The notes below the pieces were generated by a model. It was given only the letters and a program-made list of their open reading frames with translations. It was not told where the DNA came from and made no database searches. Below are positions 51,763-59,931 of a stretch of DNA of 64,000 nt, piece by piece (the stretch's first letter is position 1; every line of letters begins with the position of its first letter). Location: assembly GCA_018830445.1 (NCBI GenBank), contig JAHJSN010000126.1:1-64000 (forward strand), given 5' to 3'. Source of the DNA: Alphaproteobacteria bacterium (lineage in GTDB: Bacteria > Pseudomonadota > Alphaproteobacteria > Rhizobiales > Hyphomicrobiaceae). The position numbers and the translations under genes were made by a program.

Positions 51763-52266
51763 ATGGTGAGGACGTTACCATTGATCCTGATGGCGGTGTT
51801 GCTGTCCGTTCTCTGGGCATCTCCAGGGCACGCCCATTCGGGGCACACGCACCAGATCGTCTCTGCGCCCGCTGCCGGAACTGCGACAAATCCGGGATTC
51901 CATGCTTCACGCCAAGTGGCGTCCGATTCTGTTCGGGTTAGCTCCCATTCCGGTCGGCTAGATTGCAGAGCTTCAGCCAGTTCTCTCGGCGCCGTGCGAC
52001 ACGTCGCGTGGGCCAGATCGGCCGATGTGCCGCGTTGCGGGCCGGCCTGCGGCGAGGGCTGCGCAGGCTGTAACTGCGGCTCCTGTCAGGGCACTTGCTC
52101 ATCTGGCAACGCATGCTCTGCAGCATGCGCGTCCGTGCATGGCGCCATCGTTTCGCAAAAAACGAACGCATACGGCATTTCCGAGGTCGTGCAGTTTCTC
52201 CTTCCGATTGCCGAGCGGACTAACGGCCGGACGCTGTCGCCAGAGCCACCGCCTCCCAAGTCCTGA
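51763..52266 (+). CDS. Secreted His/Cys-rich protein, CopL/DUF2946-like
   Basis: A 167-residue protein from the ATG at 51763 (an ATG at 51703 is in frame). Signal peptide about residues 1-24 (PLILMAVLLSVLWASPGHAH), then HSGHTHQIV. A remarkable Cys stretch follows, CGPACGEGCAGCNCGSCQGT and further CSS, CSAAC, with more than ten Cys. The C-terminus RTLSPEPPPPKS fits the double-proline end of the two related proteins. Metallothionein-like metal binding in the periplasm is likely. It lies downstream of a MerR-type promoter. Confidence 0.7.
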   Translation: MVRTLPLILMAVLLSVLWASPGHAHSGHTHQIVSAPAAGTATNPGFHASRQVASDSVRVSSHSGRLDCRASASSLGAVRHVAWARSADVPRCGPACGEGCAGCNCGSCQGTCSSGNACSAACASVHGAIVSQKTNAYGISEVVQFLLPIAERTNGRTLSPEPPPPKS

Positions 52267-52434
52267 GGACAGCCAGAGCACTGTGTGGCCCCTGCGCGCG
52301 GGGGCCGCCGGCTCAGTGGAAACTTCGCAGACAACTGACTTCGCGGTTCGGTCACGAGCTTCTCGCTCTTGGACCGATTGGTCCCCATGCCGAATTCAGT
52401 TCGATACCTCAGTAAAAAATCAAGGATACATGAA

Positions 52435-53067
52435 ATGAAACGTTCAAATCTGACGCTCATCGTCTTGGCCGCAGTCGGGCTCGCATTCGGCGGCGGTGCT
52501 CATGCTCAGGGTTCACATGAGGAACATCACCCAGGTGGCGCTGCTGCGGAAACCGCTCAAGGCCAAACCATGCCCATGGAAAAGGGAATGAAACCATCAG
52601 AGATGCCTGGTGGCGGCATGATGGGCAAAGGCATGATGAAAGACGGCCAAATGGGTCCCGGAATGATGGGGCCGGGCAAGATGGGCAAAGGCATGATGGG
52701 GGGTAACTGCCCCATGATGGGCATGATGGCCGGTTCCGATGACCAGGAGACGCATGCTTCCGGGCGCATCGCATTCATCAAGGCTGAGCTCGGCATCACA
52801 GAAGAGCAGCAGAAGGTCTTCGATGCCTATGCGGCCGCGCTTAAGAAAAACCTCGATGGCATGCATGCGATGCGCGCGACCATGATGTCCTCAATGCAGT
52901 CGGGGACACCTGTCGAGCGGCTCGAGGCGCATGTGAAAGCGATGGAAGGGCGGTTGGCCTCGCTCAAAGAAGTAAAGCCAGCAGTTGCGGGCCTTTATGA
53001 TGCACTGGATGAGGCACAAAAGAAAAAGGCCGACAAGATCCTGACTGGCATGGGCTGCATGATGTGA
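52435..53067 (+). CDS. Spy/CpxP-like Met-rich periplasmic protein
   Basis: A 210-residue protein from ATG 52435 (AAGGA 6-10 nt before). Signal peptide about residues 1-24 ending AHAQ, His-rich start, then a long Met/Gly tract (MPGGGMMGKGMMKDGQMGPG, continued) able to bind Cu(I). The C-terminal helical part has ELGITEEQQKVFDAYAAALK, the LTxxQ-type motif of Spy/CpxP proteins, which are envelope stress chaperones. It lies 168 nt after the Cys-rich gene, probably in the same unit. Confidence 0.85.
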   Translation: MKRSNLTLIVLAAVGLAFGGGAHAQGSHEEHHPGGAAAETAQGQTMPMEKGMKPSEMPGGGMMGKGMMKDGQMGPGMMGPGKMGKGMMGGNCPMMGMMAGSDDQETHASGRIAFIKAELGITEEQQKVFDAYAAALKKNLDGMHAMRATMMSSMQSGTPVERLEAHVKAMEGRLASLKEVKPAVAGLYDALDEAQKKKADKILTGMGCMM

Positions 53068-53100
53068 TGCCCAGCAAGGGGGAGATTTTAGTTCTTCCCC

Positions 53101-53132
53101 TTGACCTTCCAGTTGCTGGAATCCCCACATCT
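53101..53132 (+). promoter_or_regulatory. MerR/CueR-type promoter
   Basis: TTGACC at 53101-53106, followed by the dyad CTTCCAGTTGCTGGAA and a -10-like ACATCT at 53127-53132 (20-bp spacer). It is very close in form to classic CueR promoters. The DUF5676 gene starts 61 bp downstream. A CAAGGGG/CCCCTTG inverted repeat (53075-53103) overlaps it and may end the previous transcript. Confidence 0.65.
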
Positions 53133-53192
53133 ATTTTAGCGCGGCTTCGCGCGGAAATTTGGTATCAGCCTTTACAATAAGGAGATGTTAAA

Positions 53193-53474
53193 ATGACGAG
53201 CGCTCGGGACGTTTCGAGGATTAGCATCAGGCAGCTCGGACTTGCGCTGACAGCGTTCTTTATTGCCACCTACGCACTGTGTATTGCACTCGGGTTGGTC
53301 GTGCCGGAATGGGAAATGCATAAGCCCTGGCTGCAATTCTTCCCTGGCTTCGAATGGCTAACCTTGCAGGGGGTCCTTATCGGACTCGTCGAGTCGGTGA
53401 TTTACGCGTGGTACGTTGCTGTTCTATTCGGTTGGCTGTTCAATAGCTTCGCCGCAGATCGCCCCTCGTCGTGA
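53193..53474 (+). CDS. DUF5676-type two-helix membrane protein (copy 2)
   Basis: A 93-residue protein with two helices (LALTAFFIATYALCIALGL and VLIGLVESVIYAWYVAVLFGW) and the shared central block WLQFFPGFEWLT. It is a clear paralogue of the protein at 17755. AAGGAGAT gives a good ribosome site before the ATG. The family is thus present in both putative regulons of the island. Confidence 0.82.
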   Translation: MTSARDVSRISIRQLGLALTAFFIATYALCIALGLVVPEWEMHKPWLQFFPGFEWLTLQGVLIGLVESVIYAWYVAVLFGWLFNSFAADRPSS

Positions 53475-53572
53475 TCGCCGCAGAGCCAGCATCCGGCACC
53501 GCCATTCAACAGTCAGCTGCCTATGCACAAGACACCATGAGCAACATCAGTCGCCGAGTGAGGATTATGACA

Positions 53573-53962
53573 ATGAGCTATTATTTTGCCAAAACCGTCT
53601 CTGGCAAGAGCCTGGAGGACATGATCTCGCGAGTGACCAGCGCATTGGTAGATCAAGGCTTCGGCATCCTGACCGAGATCGATGTCCGCGAGACGCTGAA
53701 GAAGAAGCTCAACGAAGAGTTTCGGGACTACCGAATCCTCGGCGCCTGCAACCCGCAGCTGGCTCATCAAGCATTACTTGCAGAAGACAAGATCGGAACA
53801 ATGCTACCCTGCAATGTGATCATTCAGGCGGCAGAGAGCGGCAACTTTGAGGTTGCTGCAGTCGATCCGGTTGCTTCGATGCAGGCCGTTGGCAACCCGA
53901 AGCTTGAAGGCCTCGCCAATGCCGTGCGGGATAAGCTCAAAGCGGTGATTGATTCACTTTAG
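53573..53962 (+). CDS. DUF302 protein
   Basis: A 129-residue protein starting MSYYFAKTVSGKSLEDMISR, with VDQGFGILTEIDVRETLKKK, RILGACNPQLAHQALLAEDK and LLPCNVII-type text (GTMLPCNVIIQ) as in DUF302. The family has a conserved A-C-N-P and L-P-C pair and is common beside metal and sulfur genes; function unknown. I start at 53573, because GAGG lies 9 nt before it; 53567 is possible. It follows the DUF5676 gene by about 100 nt. Confidence 0.85.
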   Translation: MSYYFAKTVSGKSLEDMISRVTSALVDQGFGILTEIDVRETLKKKLNEEFRDYRILGACNPQLAHQALLAEDKIGTMLPCNVIIQAAESGNFEVAAVDPVASMQAVGNPKLEGLANAVRDKLKAVIDSL

Positions 53963-54119
53963 ATTCCATGAATCACAGATATGTGAATCCATGGTCGATA
54001 GGTTTCTTGCCACCTGCCGAGCGGCAAATGCAGCCGTAGTCAACGGTCAAACGGGCCCTACATGAACCATCGTGAAGCGTCTCAGACCGCGTGCTGAGAA
54101 GTATGTAAGATTTATTGGC

Positions 54120-54150
54120 TTGACCTTCCCCCAGGTGTAACCTTCAGGGT
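54120..54150 (+). promoter_or_regulatory. Possible MerR/CueR-type promoter
   Basis: TTGACCTTCCCCC begins at 54120 and shares its first 10 bases with the other three sites. The right half of the dyad is weak (no GGAAG), and CAGGGT at 54145-54150 is only a fair -10. It would drive the gene at 54185. Confidence 0.45.
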
Positions 54151-54184
54151 GCTGGTGTTAGTTCAGGTAGGACTTATTAAAATC

Positions 54185-54625
54185 ATGATGCCTTCGCGGC
54201 TTCGCAAACTTCTGTCGGTAACATTGGCCGTCGTTCTTGTTTGGACGAGCGGCCTGCAGGCGGCACGTGCGTGGATTGATGGGCCGTCATCGCAGCCAGT
54301 GACGGCTTATCACCAGGCCAGTATGGGCAGTCATGCACATCATGACCTCGCGGCAACGGTCGTGCCGGAAGAACAGCGCAGCTGCTTGCTTGTCTGTTTG
54401 GAGGCGTCCCCACATCACTACTTGGCCGCCAAGGTATCTCGCGCCGACTCGCCCGATCCTTCCGGGTTCTATTCATTCCCGCCGAGGCCCCCAGCTCATT
54501 GGACCGAAGGCCGCAATCCGACTTCAATCTACCAGGTCCCGCGGGGGCCTCCGCGAAGTCCGGTGGACTTGAGCAGCGATAGCGCCCGGACGCTTCTTCT
54601 TCGCACCGCACGCCTTAGAATTTGA
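54185..54625 (+). CDS. Secreted protein with His patch, unknown
   Basis: A 146-residue protein with a signal peptide (about residues 5-30, LLSVTLAVVLVWTSGLQAAR), a His patch (MGSHAHHDLAATV), a Cys pair (RSCLLVCLEASPHHYLA) and a Pro-rich second half (FPPRPPAHWTE, VPRGPPRSP). It shares the general layout of the CopL/DUF2946-like proteins but not their CC-x-C motif, so membership is doubtful. Start at ATG 54185 or 54188. It follows a possible MerR-type promoter. Confidence 0.6.
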   Translation: MMPSRLRKLLSVTLAVVLVWTSGLQAARAWIDGPSSQPVTAYHQASMGSHAHHDLAATVVPEEQRSCLLVCLEASPHHYLAAKVSRADSPDPSGFYSFPPRPPAHWTEGRNPTSIYQVPRGPPRSPVDLSSDSARTLLLRTARLRI

Positions 54626-54676
54626 TTCTTCCTCCAGCAGGCACCGCTAATTGGCGGTTCCTGTCGGCCAGTGTGA

Positions 54677-54698
54677 GTGCGCGCAATAGTGCGCGCAC
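54677..54698 (+). terminator. GC-rich hairpin before the MerR gene
   Basis: GTGCGCGC (54677-54684) and GCGCGCAC (54691-54698) form a perfect 8-bp stem with 6-nt loop, 52 bp after the preceding stop codon. No T-run follows, so termination is uncertain. Confidence 0.35.
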
Positions 54699-54748
54699 CG
54701 CACGCAGCAACGCCCTGTGTGGGACTACTGCGATGGAGGATAATTGCA

Positions 54749-55165
54749 ATGACAATCGGTGATGCATCGAACCGTACAGGCCTGCCGGTCAAGACGATCC
54801 GCTACTATGAAGACATCGGTCTCGTGGTCGCAGATCGGCAGCCGAACGGATATCGAGACTATTCCGAGGCGCAGATTGAGCGCCTCTCTTTCCTGAAACG
54901 CGCTCGTGACTTTGGCTTTCCCATCGAGGACTGCCGCAAGTTGCTCGGCCTCTATTCGGACGAGCACCGGCTGAGCGCGGATGTTAAATCCCTGGCACTC
55001 CACCATCTTCATGAACTTAAGCACAAGGCGGCCGAGATCCAGGTGCTGGCTGAAACCCTGGAATGCCTTGCCGAACAGTGCGCAGGCGACCAGGCACCGG
55101 ACTGCCCGATCATCACGGAGCTGGCCGGTGGAAACGCCAAATCATCCAAAGAAGATCTCGACTGA
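54749..55165 (+). CDS. MerR-family copper-type regulator (CueR/HmrR-like)
   Basis: A 138-residue regulator from ATG 54749 (GGAGGA 12 nt before). The winged helix is MTIGDASNRTGLPVKTIRYY, followed by EDIGLVVADRQPNGYRDYSE, and a dimerisation helix (about 80-112). The metal loop is CAGDQAPDC, the C-x7-C spacing of Cu(I)-sensing CueR/HmrR proteins, without the extra ligands of Zn or Hg sensors. It is the most likely reader of the four TTGACCTTCC promoters at 51.4-54.2 kb. It would bend these promoters into an active form when Cu(I) or Ag(I) is bound. Confidence 0.9.
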   Translation: MTIGDASNRTGLPVKTIRYYEDIGLVVADRQPNGYRDYSEAQIERLSFLKRARDFGFPIEDCRKLLGLYSDEHRLSADVKSLALHHLHELKHKAAEIQVLAETLECLAEQCAGDQAPDCPIITELAGGNAKSSKEDLD

Positions 55166-55262
55166 CGCCAACGGCAAAGCGGGCCGCACTTCCCTTTTTC
55201 CAAATTTGGCTCCACCCAGCCGGCCAATCAGCTTGGCGAGATTGCTCACGAGGCAACAAGAC

Positions 55263-55496
55263 ATGCAAAACGAATGCTCCAAGCACTACAGCTGCAAGCA
55301 CGGCAATCTGAGCAAACGGCTGCTAGCTGTATTGATGCTGTCCACGGCGCTCGTCGCCAACCCACTCCCAGCAAAGCTGTTCGGCGTTGATGATGAGCCC
55401 CATCAAAAGACACGATCGCCTGTGACCGACGTCGTGCAAGGTTTCTTCGCCTCGTCAGCGCTATTGCAACGTTCACCGGCGCCGAGCCCGCCGTGA
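55263..55496 (+). CDS. Hypothetical 77-aa protein with one helix
   Basis: From ATG 55263 (GAGG 9 nt before): CSKHYSCKHGNLSKRLL, a hydrophobic segment (LLAVLMLSTALVANPL) and a hydrophilic tail ending in PSPP. The short N-terminus with Cys and His before the helix is unusual for a normal signal peptide. It follows the MerR gene by 97 nt. No family recognised. Confidence 0.5.
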   Translation: MQNECSKHYSCKHGNLSKRLLAVLMLSTALVANPLPAKLFGVDDEPHQKTRSPVTDVVQGFFASSALLQRSPAPSPP

Positions 55497-55742
55497 GCAG
55501 CAAAGCCGGAAATTTCTAGTTCCAGTTAGTCCAAGATCGGGGTCAAGTTCAATTTGCCGTAAGCCCCGCTTTGGCCAACGGCAAAATCTACCGAATTCCC
55601 GGGTGATTTCCTGATTAGGATGCTATGTGCGGTAGCAAAAATACTGCGATATAACAGCTCGTGACCATGAATAATTGATCCAAATCACAGCGTTTGGCCG
55701 AATTGATCCCCTAAACTGAAGCTAATCAGCAAGAGCATTCGA

Positions 55743-55880
55743 ATGAGCGCTTTGGAGAAAAATCGCGTGGACCAGAAGAAGCAGCTTCAGGACTATTTTA
55801 GTCGACTTGGGCCAATTCTCTCAGTAGTTGGGGGCGTCGGCGTGATCCTTCTGGTCTTATGGCTCCTGGGTGCCTTCTGA
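55743..55880 (+). CDS. Small membrane protein, 45 aa
   Basis: MSALEKNRVDQKKQLQDYFS followed by LGPILSVVGGVGVILLVLWL and three more residues: a charged N-terminal helix and one C-terminal membrane helix. AAGAG lies 7 nt before the ATG. Unknown function; tail-anchored small proteins of this type occur alone in many genomes. It has no neighbour in the same direction close enough for an operon. Confidence 0.5.
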   Translation: MSALEKNRVDQKKQLQDYFSRLGPILSVVGGVGVILLVLWLLGAF

Positions 55881-56261
55881 ATTCTACGGCTAAAGAGCTT
55901 CTGACAGCAGTTTCCTCCTCGGATAGTGTGCAGGTTTCTGGGACGGGCCGATGGTCGTGCGGCGCCGTACCGACGCTGCCCGCGTCGCAGAGGCGCCAAG
56001 GCTCCAAATCGCGTGAAGTGAAGTTACGACCGTACCGCGGTCTCTATGGGGATTTGACCGTCGGGCTGGGTGTTCGGTGCCTGGATCGCAATCTGAGAGC
56101 GCGGTCTGTCGCCAAGCTTGCGGGTGGTTACCCGAGTTTTCGGTAGTCGATAGTCTCGCGTTTGGTGGTATGAGCCGCGAATTTTCGAGCGCATGACGAG
56201 CGGCATTGTCGTCGGCCGAGGGCCAGCGCACTGACTAGTTTGGAATATTCCATTTGAGATC
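55881..56261. other. Intergenic region, no gene seen
   Basis: I see no supported gene, promoter or repeat in these 381 bp; open frames on both strands lack recognisable features. It borders the IS91 remnant and is probably eroded mobile-element or spacer DNA. Confidence 0.35.
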
Positions 56262-56570
56262 TCATAAGTCGTTCTTCCCTGGAGGAGCCCCGGGGCGGTT
56301 CTTTTGGCTCGCGGCCCTTGGGGAAACTTCGACGATGCGCATCGGCGAGCCGCAGCACAGGCAGGGCTGTCGGAGCACATCACGGTCGTGGTAAGTACTG
56401 GCGTCTTCGCAGTTGGGAGGCCCCGGTTGTGGAGCTCCGAACAGTTCACCGGCCTTGACGATGTTGGCGGCGCGATTGCCGTTGGCGAACAGCCCTTCGT
56501 GTCGGATGCGATGGCAGCCCTTGGGCAGAACATGACTTTGTATTCGGCAGTTCTTGGTGACCAAAACCAT
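56262..56570 (-). pseudogene. IS91-family transposase, C-terminal remnant
   Basis: On the minus strand HVLPKGCHRIRHEGLFANGN, RAANIVKAGELFGAPQPGPP and QPCLCCGSPMRIVEVSP match the end of IS91-type (rolling-circle, HUH) transposases, with the zinc-like C-x-C-C-G-x-x-M knob. Only about the last quarter is present; the catalytic His and Tyr region is absent. It is one sign that IS91-type transposition helped to assemble this end of the island. Confidence 0.72.
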
Positions 56571-56720
56571 CTATTTGTCGAAGCTGCCAACCGGCTCCGC
56601 CGTATTTCTGGCAGCGTGGAGTGATATAATGAATGCCTCCTCACGGGTAGAACCCCGCCAATTAGGAGGTGTTTGCCTTCGATAATGTCTGCTCAAAACT
56701 TCAAATTAGGAGAATTGGAA

Positions 56721-57002
56721 ATGAGAAGCTCTTATGTTCCCTATTTGGTGCTTGCAACGCTTCTGTCCGTGGGCACTGCCTACGCTGAAGATAAGATGGA
56801 ACCGCTTAACTGCACTGAGGCTGATATGGCAACAATGCAATCAAAAATGGAAGGCATGACAGACGCCGACAAGAAAAATATGGCCATGAGCGAGATGGAT
56901 ATGGCAAAAAAGATGATGGCCGATAAAGACATGGATGGATGCAAAATTCACATGGACAATGCCATGGGTCATATGGGCATGATGGATATGATGAAGAAGT
57001 GA
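56721..57002 (+). CDS. Secreted Met-rich small protein, 93 aa
   Basis: A 93-residue protein from ATG 56721 (AGGAG 8 nt before), with signal peptide (VPYLVLATLLSVGTAYAE) and a mature part containing about 20 Met, two Cys (LNCTEADM and DGCKIHMD) and His (KIHMDNAMGHMGMMDMMKK at the end). Met-rich periplasmic proteins bind Cu(I)/Ag(I). It stands alone between IS remnants; no MerR or ECF motif is visible upstream. Confidence 0.75.
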   Translation: MRSSYVPYLVLATLLSVGTAYAEDKMEPLNCTEADMATMQSKMEGMTDADKKNMAMSEMDMAKKMMADKDMDGCKIHMDNAMGHMGMMDMMKK

Positions 57003-57111
57003 AAGCGCTCATGGAGTGGCGATTTCACCTGAAGGAAATCGCCGCTCTTTAGCCGCTTCCAGCGTGTACAAGAACGGTAATCACCTGACAGTCTCCGCGT
57101 CGTAGGGCGGG

Positions 57112-57407
57112 TCAGTTGGGTGCGGTTAGGGCCGTCTCGTTGATTTTTTGCTTGACCTCCTTTTTCGATTTCACTTTTGGCAATCCGGCGGCGAAGACTG
57201 TCGCGGGCGTGCGTCCTTTCATGCCGCGTCCCTGATGCGGTCGCCTGGTATTGTATTGCACCAGATATGAATCGAGAACGGCCTGCATTTAGCCGACCGT
57301 CTCGAACCAGGTCTTGCGCCCCTCGACCCGGAAGTGCTCATCCAGCAGCGTGCGATGGAACCGCTCAATGATGCCGTTCGACTGCGGCCGCTTCACGCGC
57401 GTCGTGC
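57112..57407 (-). pseudogene. IS481-type transposase, 3' part
   Basis: Reads TTRVKRPQSNGIIERFHRTL, then DEHFRVEGRKTWFETVG, a TAA stop, and MQAVLDSYLVQYNTRRPHQG, RGMKGRTPATVF. The Glu of the DDE triad (IIERF) is kept. It continues exactly where the part at 60557-61319 breaks off (QHR), confirming that one gene was split. The in-frame stop shows decay independent of the IS66 insertion. Confidence 0.8.
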
Positions 57408-57505
57408 GGTGCTGGGTAAGCGTCGGCTGATGGCTGCCTTGCGGGCGGGGTAAGATACAGATTTTCTCTAACCAGTCTGGTCAGTACCAAGGTTGGTTAG
57501 TGGGT

Positions 57506-57877
57506 ATGTCTGGGGATGAATTTGCACGCCGGTTTGATGTCGTTGCGGATACGCGGCGGCGGTGGTCGCGTGATGAGAAGCTGGCCATCGTGAAGGAAGC
57601 CTCCGGGCCTTGCGTCAATGTATCGGCGGTGGCGCGTCGGCACGGGATCAAGCCGGCATTACTTTATCGGTGGCGCAAGGAATCTGGCGGCACCACTGGG
57701 CCTTCTGTTTCGCTTGTGCCGGTCGTTCTAGAGGAGCCTGCGCCGAAGCCCGTTCCGGTATCGACGTCCGCGAGCGGCATGATTGAGATCACCCTGGCAA
57801 ACGGCCGCACGATCAAAGTTCCAGCCGATCTTGATGCAGCAACGTTGAAGCGCCTTCTCGCAACCATAGACACATGA
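57506..57877 (+). CDS. tnpA: IS66 TnpA (helix-turn-helix accessory protein)
   Basis: A 123-residue protein with the IS66 Orf1 helix-turn-helix: RRRWSRDEKLAIVKEAS, VSAVARRHGIKPALLYRWRK. The C-terminal part (GMIEITLANGRTIKVPADLD) is the usual low-complexity tail. I use the ATG at 57506, a GTG at 57500 being the alternative. It helps the transposase to bind the ends. Confidence 0.9.
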   Translation: MSGDEFARRFDVVADTRRRWSRDEKLAIVKEASGPCVNVSAVARRHGIKPALLYRWRKESGGTTGPSVSLVPVVLEEPAPKPVPVSTSASGMIEITLANGRTIKVPADLDAATLKRLLATIDT

Positions 57878-57913
57878 AGTGTCCTACCGCCTATCAGCTA
57901 CTTGAGGCCTGTG

Positions 57914-58261
57914 ATGCTGCCCGTCCCGCAGGGCGTTCAGGTGTGGCTGGCTCCGGGCGCCACCGACATGAGGAAGGGCTTTCCCGGCCTGTCGCTGCTG
58001 GTGCAGGAAACGCTCAAGAAAGATCCGCATGCCGGTCACCTGTTCGTCTTCAGAGGCCGACGTGGCGATCTCCTGAAGATTATCTGGCATGACGGCCAGG
58101 GTGCGTGCCTGTTCATGAAACGACTGGAGCGCGGGCGCTTCATCTGGCCTACTAGCTCTGGCGGTCCGGTGCGCCTGACGCCGGCGCAATTGGGTTATCT
58201 TTTGGAAGGTATCGACTGGCGTGCACCACAAAAAACGTGGCGCCCCGAAATTGCCGGTTGA
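57914..58261 (+). CDS. tnpB: IS66 TnpB accessory protein
   Basis: A 115-residue protein starting MLPVPQGVQVWLAPGATDMR, followed by KGFPGLSLLVQ and LFVFRGRRGDLLKIIWHDGQ, which is the Orf2/TnpB signature of IS66. The ATG at 57914 gives the normal N-terminus. Its function in transposition is needed but not defined. Confidence 0.93.
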   Translation: MLPVPQGVQVWLAPGATDMRKGFPGLSLLVQETLKKDPHAGHLFVFRGRRGDLLKIIWHDGQGACLFMKRLERGRFIWPTSSGGPVRLTPAQLGYLLEGIDWRAPQKTWRPEIAG

Positions 58262-58356
58262 GAAGAGGCGAGGAACGCGGAAGCGCGACAGGGAATTTTG
58301 AAAGTGTGGCTTCTGCAGCCTACGGCAGCGACAACGAAGCAGCTATACTTCCATGC

Positions 58357-59931
58357 ATGGCCGAGCCTCTTCCTAATGACATCGATGCCTTGAAGCGGAT
58401 CATCGCCGAGCGCGATGCCGAGTTGACCGCCGCCAAGGCCGGCCTCGTTACCAAATCGCTTGAGGTCGAAAAGCTCAAAATCCAGATCGCGCGTTTGAAG
58501 CGCATGACGTTCGGGAAAAGTTCGGAACGCATGGTGCGTGAACTGGAGCAACTCGAACTCAAACTGGAAGAACTGGAGACGGAGGAAGCAGCAGCACCGC
58601 CACCGTCGCCTCGTGGATCCTCCGAAGAGAACGCCCGAGGCCACACTCCGGCCAAACCGCGCCGCCAACTGCCCGACCATCTGCCACGGCGCACCAAGAT
58701 CCACGAAGTCGCGCATGAGTGCCAGCACTGCGGCGGTGCGATGCGCAAGGTCGGCGAGGATGTGACGGAAGTTCTCGAATACATCCCCGGCCGCTTCGAG
58801 GTGATCCGCCACGTGCGTCCGGCCATGTCCTGCCGTCAGTGTGAAGCAATGGCGCAAGCCCCGATGCCGCCGCTGCCGATCCCGCGCGGGATGGCGGGCC
58901 CACGACTTCTCGCCCACGTTCTGATCTCAAAGTTCTCAGATCATCTGCCGCTTTATCGCCAGGCTGAAATCTATGCCCGTGATGGTGTCGATCTGGACCG
59001 CTCGCTGCTGGCCGATTGGGTCGGCAAGGCATCGTGGCTCGTTGAGCCGCTCGTCGACAGGATCGCGGCCCATGTGATGAGCGGCAATGTCATCCATGCC
59101 GACGACACGCCGGTTCCGGTGTTGGCGCCGGGCAGCGGCAAAACCAAGACGGGTCGCTACTGGGTCTACCTCAGGGATGAGCGTCCGCACTGCCCCGCCC
59201 CGCCGGCCGCGCTCTACCGCTACGCTCCTGACCGCAAAGGCGAACGGTGCCGTCAGCACCTCAAAGACTTCTCAGGCCATCTGCACGCCGACGGCTATGC
59301 CGGCTTCCAGGAGCTTTACGCAGCGCGTGGTGGCAGGCCAGCCGCTGTCATGGAAGTTGCCTGCTGGGCGCACGTGAGACGCCAGTTCCACGACGTTCAC
59401 AAAGCCACCGGGGCTCCTATCGCAGTCGAAGCATTGGAGCGGATCGGCGCGCTGTTCGCCGTCGAACGCGAGATCAAGGGCAAGCCTCCAGATGAGCGCG
59501 CCGCAATCCGAGCCAAGTGCACACGCCCGCTGATCGAAGCGTTGGGCTCGTGGTTCGATGTCACATTGCCGAAGATCTCCGGGCGCAGCGAACTGGCCGG
59601 TGCCATCCGTTATGCCCGCTCGCGCTGGCCGGCGCTGACACGGCTCATTGACGACGGGCGGCTGGAGATCTCGAACAACGCCGTCGAGAACGCAATCCGG
59701 CCGCTGGCGCTCGGGCGCAAGAACTACCTGTTCGCCGGCTCGGATGCGGGCGGTCAACGGGCTGCCAACGTCTACACCTTGATCCGCACCGCCGAACTCA
59801 ATGGCCTGGAACCGGAAGCCTATCTGGCGGACGTTCTCGCTCGGATCGGCGAGCATCCGATCAATCGTGTGGATGAGCTGCTGCCGTGGGCTTGGGCGGA
59901 ACGCGAGGGCGTGGCTAAACTGGCGGCATGA
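58357..59931 (+). CDS. tnpC: IS66 TnpC transposase
   Basis: A 524-residue DDE transposase with an N-terminal coiled coil (IAERDAELTAAKAGLVTKSL), the zinc-finger-like domain (ECQHCGGAMRKVGED, SCRQCEAMA) and the catalytic core with NVIHADDTPVPVL (first Asp), HLHADGYAGFQELY and NNAVENAIRPLALGRKNYLF (Glu). The ATG at 58357 matches the family start MAEPLPNDIDALKR. Length is normal, with no visible break. Confidence 0.95.
   Translation: MAEPLPNDIDALKRIIAERDAELTAAKAGLVTKSLEVEKLKIQIARLKRMTFGKSSERMVRELEQLELKLEELETEEAAAPPPSPRGSSEENARGHTPAKPRRQLPDHLPRRTKIHEVAHECQHCGGAMRKVGEDVTEVLEYIPGRFEVIRHVRPAMSCRQCEAMAQAPMPPLPIPRGMAGPRLLAHVLISKFSDHLPLYRQAEIYARDGVDLDRSLLADWVGKASWLVEPLVDRIAAHVMSGNVIHADDTPVPVLAPGSGKTKTGRYWVYLRDERPHCPAPPAALYRYAPDRKGERCRQHLKDFSGHLHADGYAGFQELYAARGGRPAAVMEVACWAHVRRQFHDVHKATGAPIAVEALERIGALFAVEREIKGKPPDERAAIRAKCTRPLIEALGSWFDVTLPKISGRSELAGAIRYARSRWPALTRLIDDGRLEISNNAVENAIRPLALGRKNYLFAGSDAGGQRAANVYTLIRTAELNGLEPEAYLADVLARIGEHPINRVDELLPWAWAEREGVAKLAA

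Noticed and set aside
52557-52799. Minus-strand frame rich in Pro and Ile opposite the Spy-like gene
   Set aside because: It is a mirror of the Met/Gly repeat tract of the true gene and has no signals.
56304-56624. A 106-codon plus-strand frame
   Set aside because: It overlaps the IS91 remnant, whose minus-strand reading matches a known family, and shows no features itself.
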